Source: Hypomesus transpacificus
Lineage: Eukaryota; Chordata; Actinopteri; Osmeriformes; Osmeridae
Direction: 5' to 3'
Assembly: GCF_021917145.1 (NCBI RefSeq)
Contig: NC_061071.1
Coordinates: 2,338,610 to 2,402,609, forward strand
Length of the DNA stretch: 64,000 nt
The notes beneath the pieces were generated by a model that was not told where the DNA came from, ran no database searches, and worked only from the letters and a program-made list of their open reading frames with translations. This document shows, piece after piece, positions 63,392 to 64,000 of this stretch (the stretch's first letter is position 1; every line of letters begins with the position of its first letter). Position numbers and translations under genes: made by a program.

Positions 63392-64000
63392 ACCGGGGCT
63401 TTTCCGCAGTCATACTAATCTTCCGGTTTCCCAGATGTGAAATTCATTGGTGACGTTCAGTGTCATCTAGACATGAAACCAAAAGAAAAATGATTGCAAG
63501 TGACTGATGTATTCCAGTCATTGTTGCAGTTTCCAAATCTCCCTAGATTATCATGTTTGATATGGAGAACACAACTTGTTACAACAATGTAAGGTTTTAT
63601 GCTTAAAACTGTATGGCTTGAGGCAGGAAATCTACATATCTGACAAATCCCAGTCATTTAAATCATGCTTCAACTCAGGTCACCCTGACCTGTGAGAACA
63701 GAACAGTCTAAAATAGTAACATCAACAGAATGATTATCACAAATACTAAACATAATTACATTGCAGTACTTTAAGTACTTTAAGCTGTATTTTACATGTA
63801 TTTTACAGAGGTTAATCAAAATCCTATTCTTGCATTACATTATGCAATAACAGCCTACCAAGAGGCAAACAGCCTCCATTAAAATGTGGATTTGGATTAT
63901 AATAAACTGGAGGGACAGAACCAAACAAAGGCACAATGACAGCATCAAATAAACAATCATGAATATGAAGGGCATATCTTCAGTCAGGACGGAAGAAAAA
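63392..64000 (-). other. 5' UTR or intron upstream of the sh3bp4 start codon
   Basis: Non-coding sequence upstream of the initiator codon. A minus-strand CATCTAG near 63462-63468 is one possible acceptor for the exon carrying the ATG. No promoter recognised. Confidence 0.4.

Overview
The window is vertebrate nuclear DNA, most likely from a ray-finned (teleost) fish. Genes are split by short GT-AG introns. There are (CA)n, (GA)n and homopolymer microsatellites, tRNA-derived SINEs and a Ty3/gypsy element. The recognisable proteins are all vertebrate: BZW1, aldehyde oxidase, ARL4C, SH3BP4 and a scleraxis/paraxis-type bHLH factor. I cannot name the species from sequence alone.

Layout, left to right. 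(1) 1-3450: the 3' end of a plus-strand gene with tandem EGF-repeat exons (VWDE-like). (2) 3451-6460: intergenic DNA with a SINE and a decayed DNA-transposon relic. (3) 6461-8390: a two-exon plus-strand bHLH gene with a TATA box. (4) 8590-12650: bzw1 on the minus strand, 11 coding exons, 419 aa; one of its introns is almost entirely a SINE. (5) 13265-21773: aldehyde oxidase copy A on the plus strand, 35 exons, 1338 aa. (6) 22549-32064: aldehyde oxidase copy B on the minus strand, 35 exons, 1332 aa, tail-to-tail with copy A. (7) 32563-37902: a young Ty3/gypsy LTR retrotransposon with two identical 372-bp LTRs, inserted about 500 bp upstream of copy B's start codon. (8) 37903-50003: a 12-kb stretch with no recognisable gene. 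(9) 50004-50582: arl4c, a single coding exon on the minus strand. (10) 50640-56319: intergenic DNA. (11) 56320-63391: sh3bp4 on the minus strand, 4 coding exons, 970 aa. (12) The rest is upstream or 5' intron sequence of sh3bp4.

The neighbourhood fits known synteny. AOX next to BZW1 matches human 2q33, and ARL4C next to SH3BP4 matches human 2q37; here both blocks lie within 64 kb. The two aldehyde oxidases are molybdo-flavoenzymes with all eight 2Fe-2S cysteines and the catalytic glutamate. They share 31 of 35 exon lengths, so they are an inverted gene duplication. ARL4C and SH3BP4 both act in membrane and endosome traffic but need not work together.

The strongest unusual signals are: a near-identical exon 5 shared by the two otherwise diverged aldehyde oxidases, suggesting local gene conversion; the very recent LTR insertion beside copy B; two opposed polyadenylation signals within 41 bp between the copies; and a bzw1 intron whose 3' splice signals appear to come from a SINE. 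I found no CRISPR array, bacterial operon or clearly novel multi-gene system.
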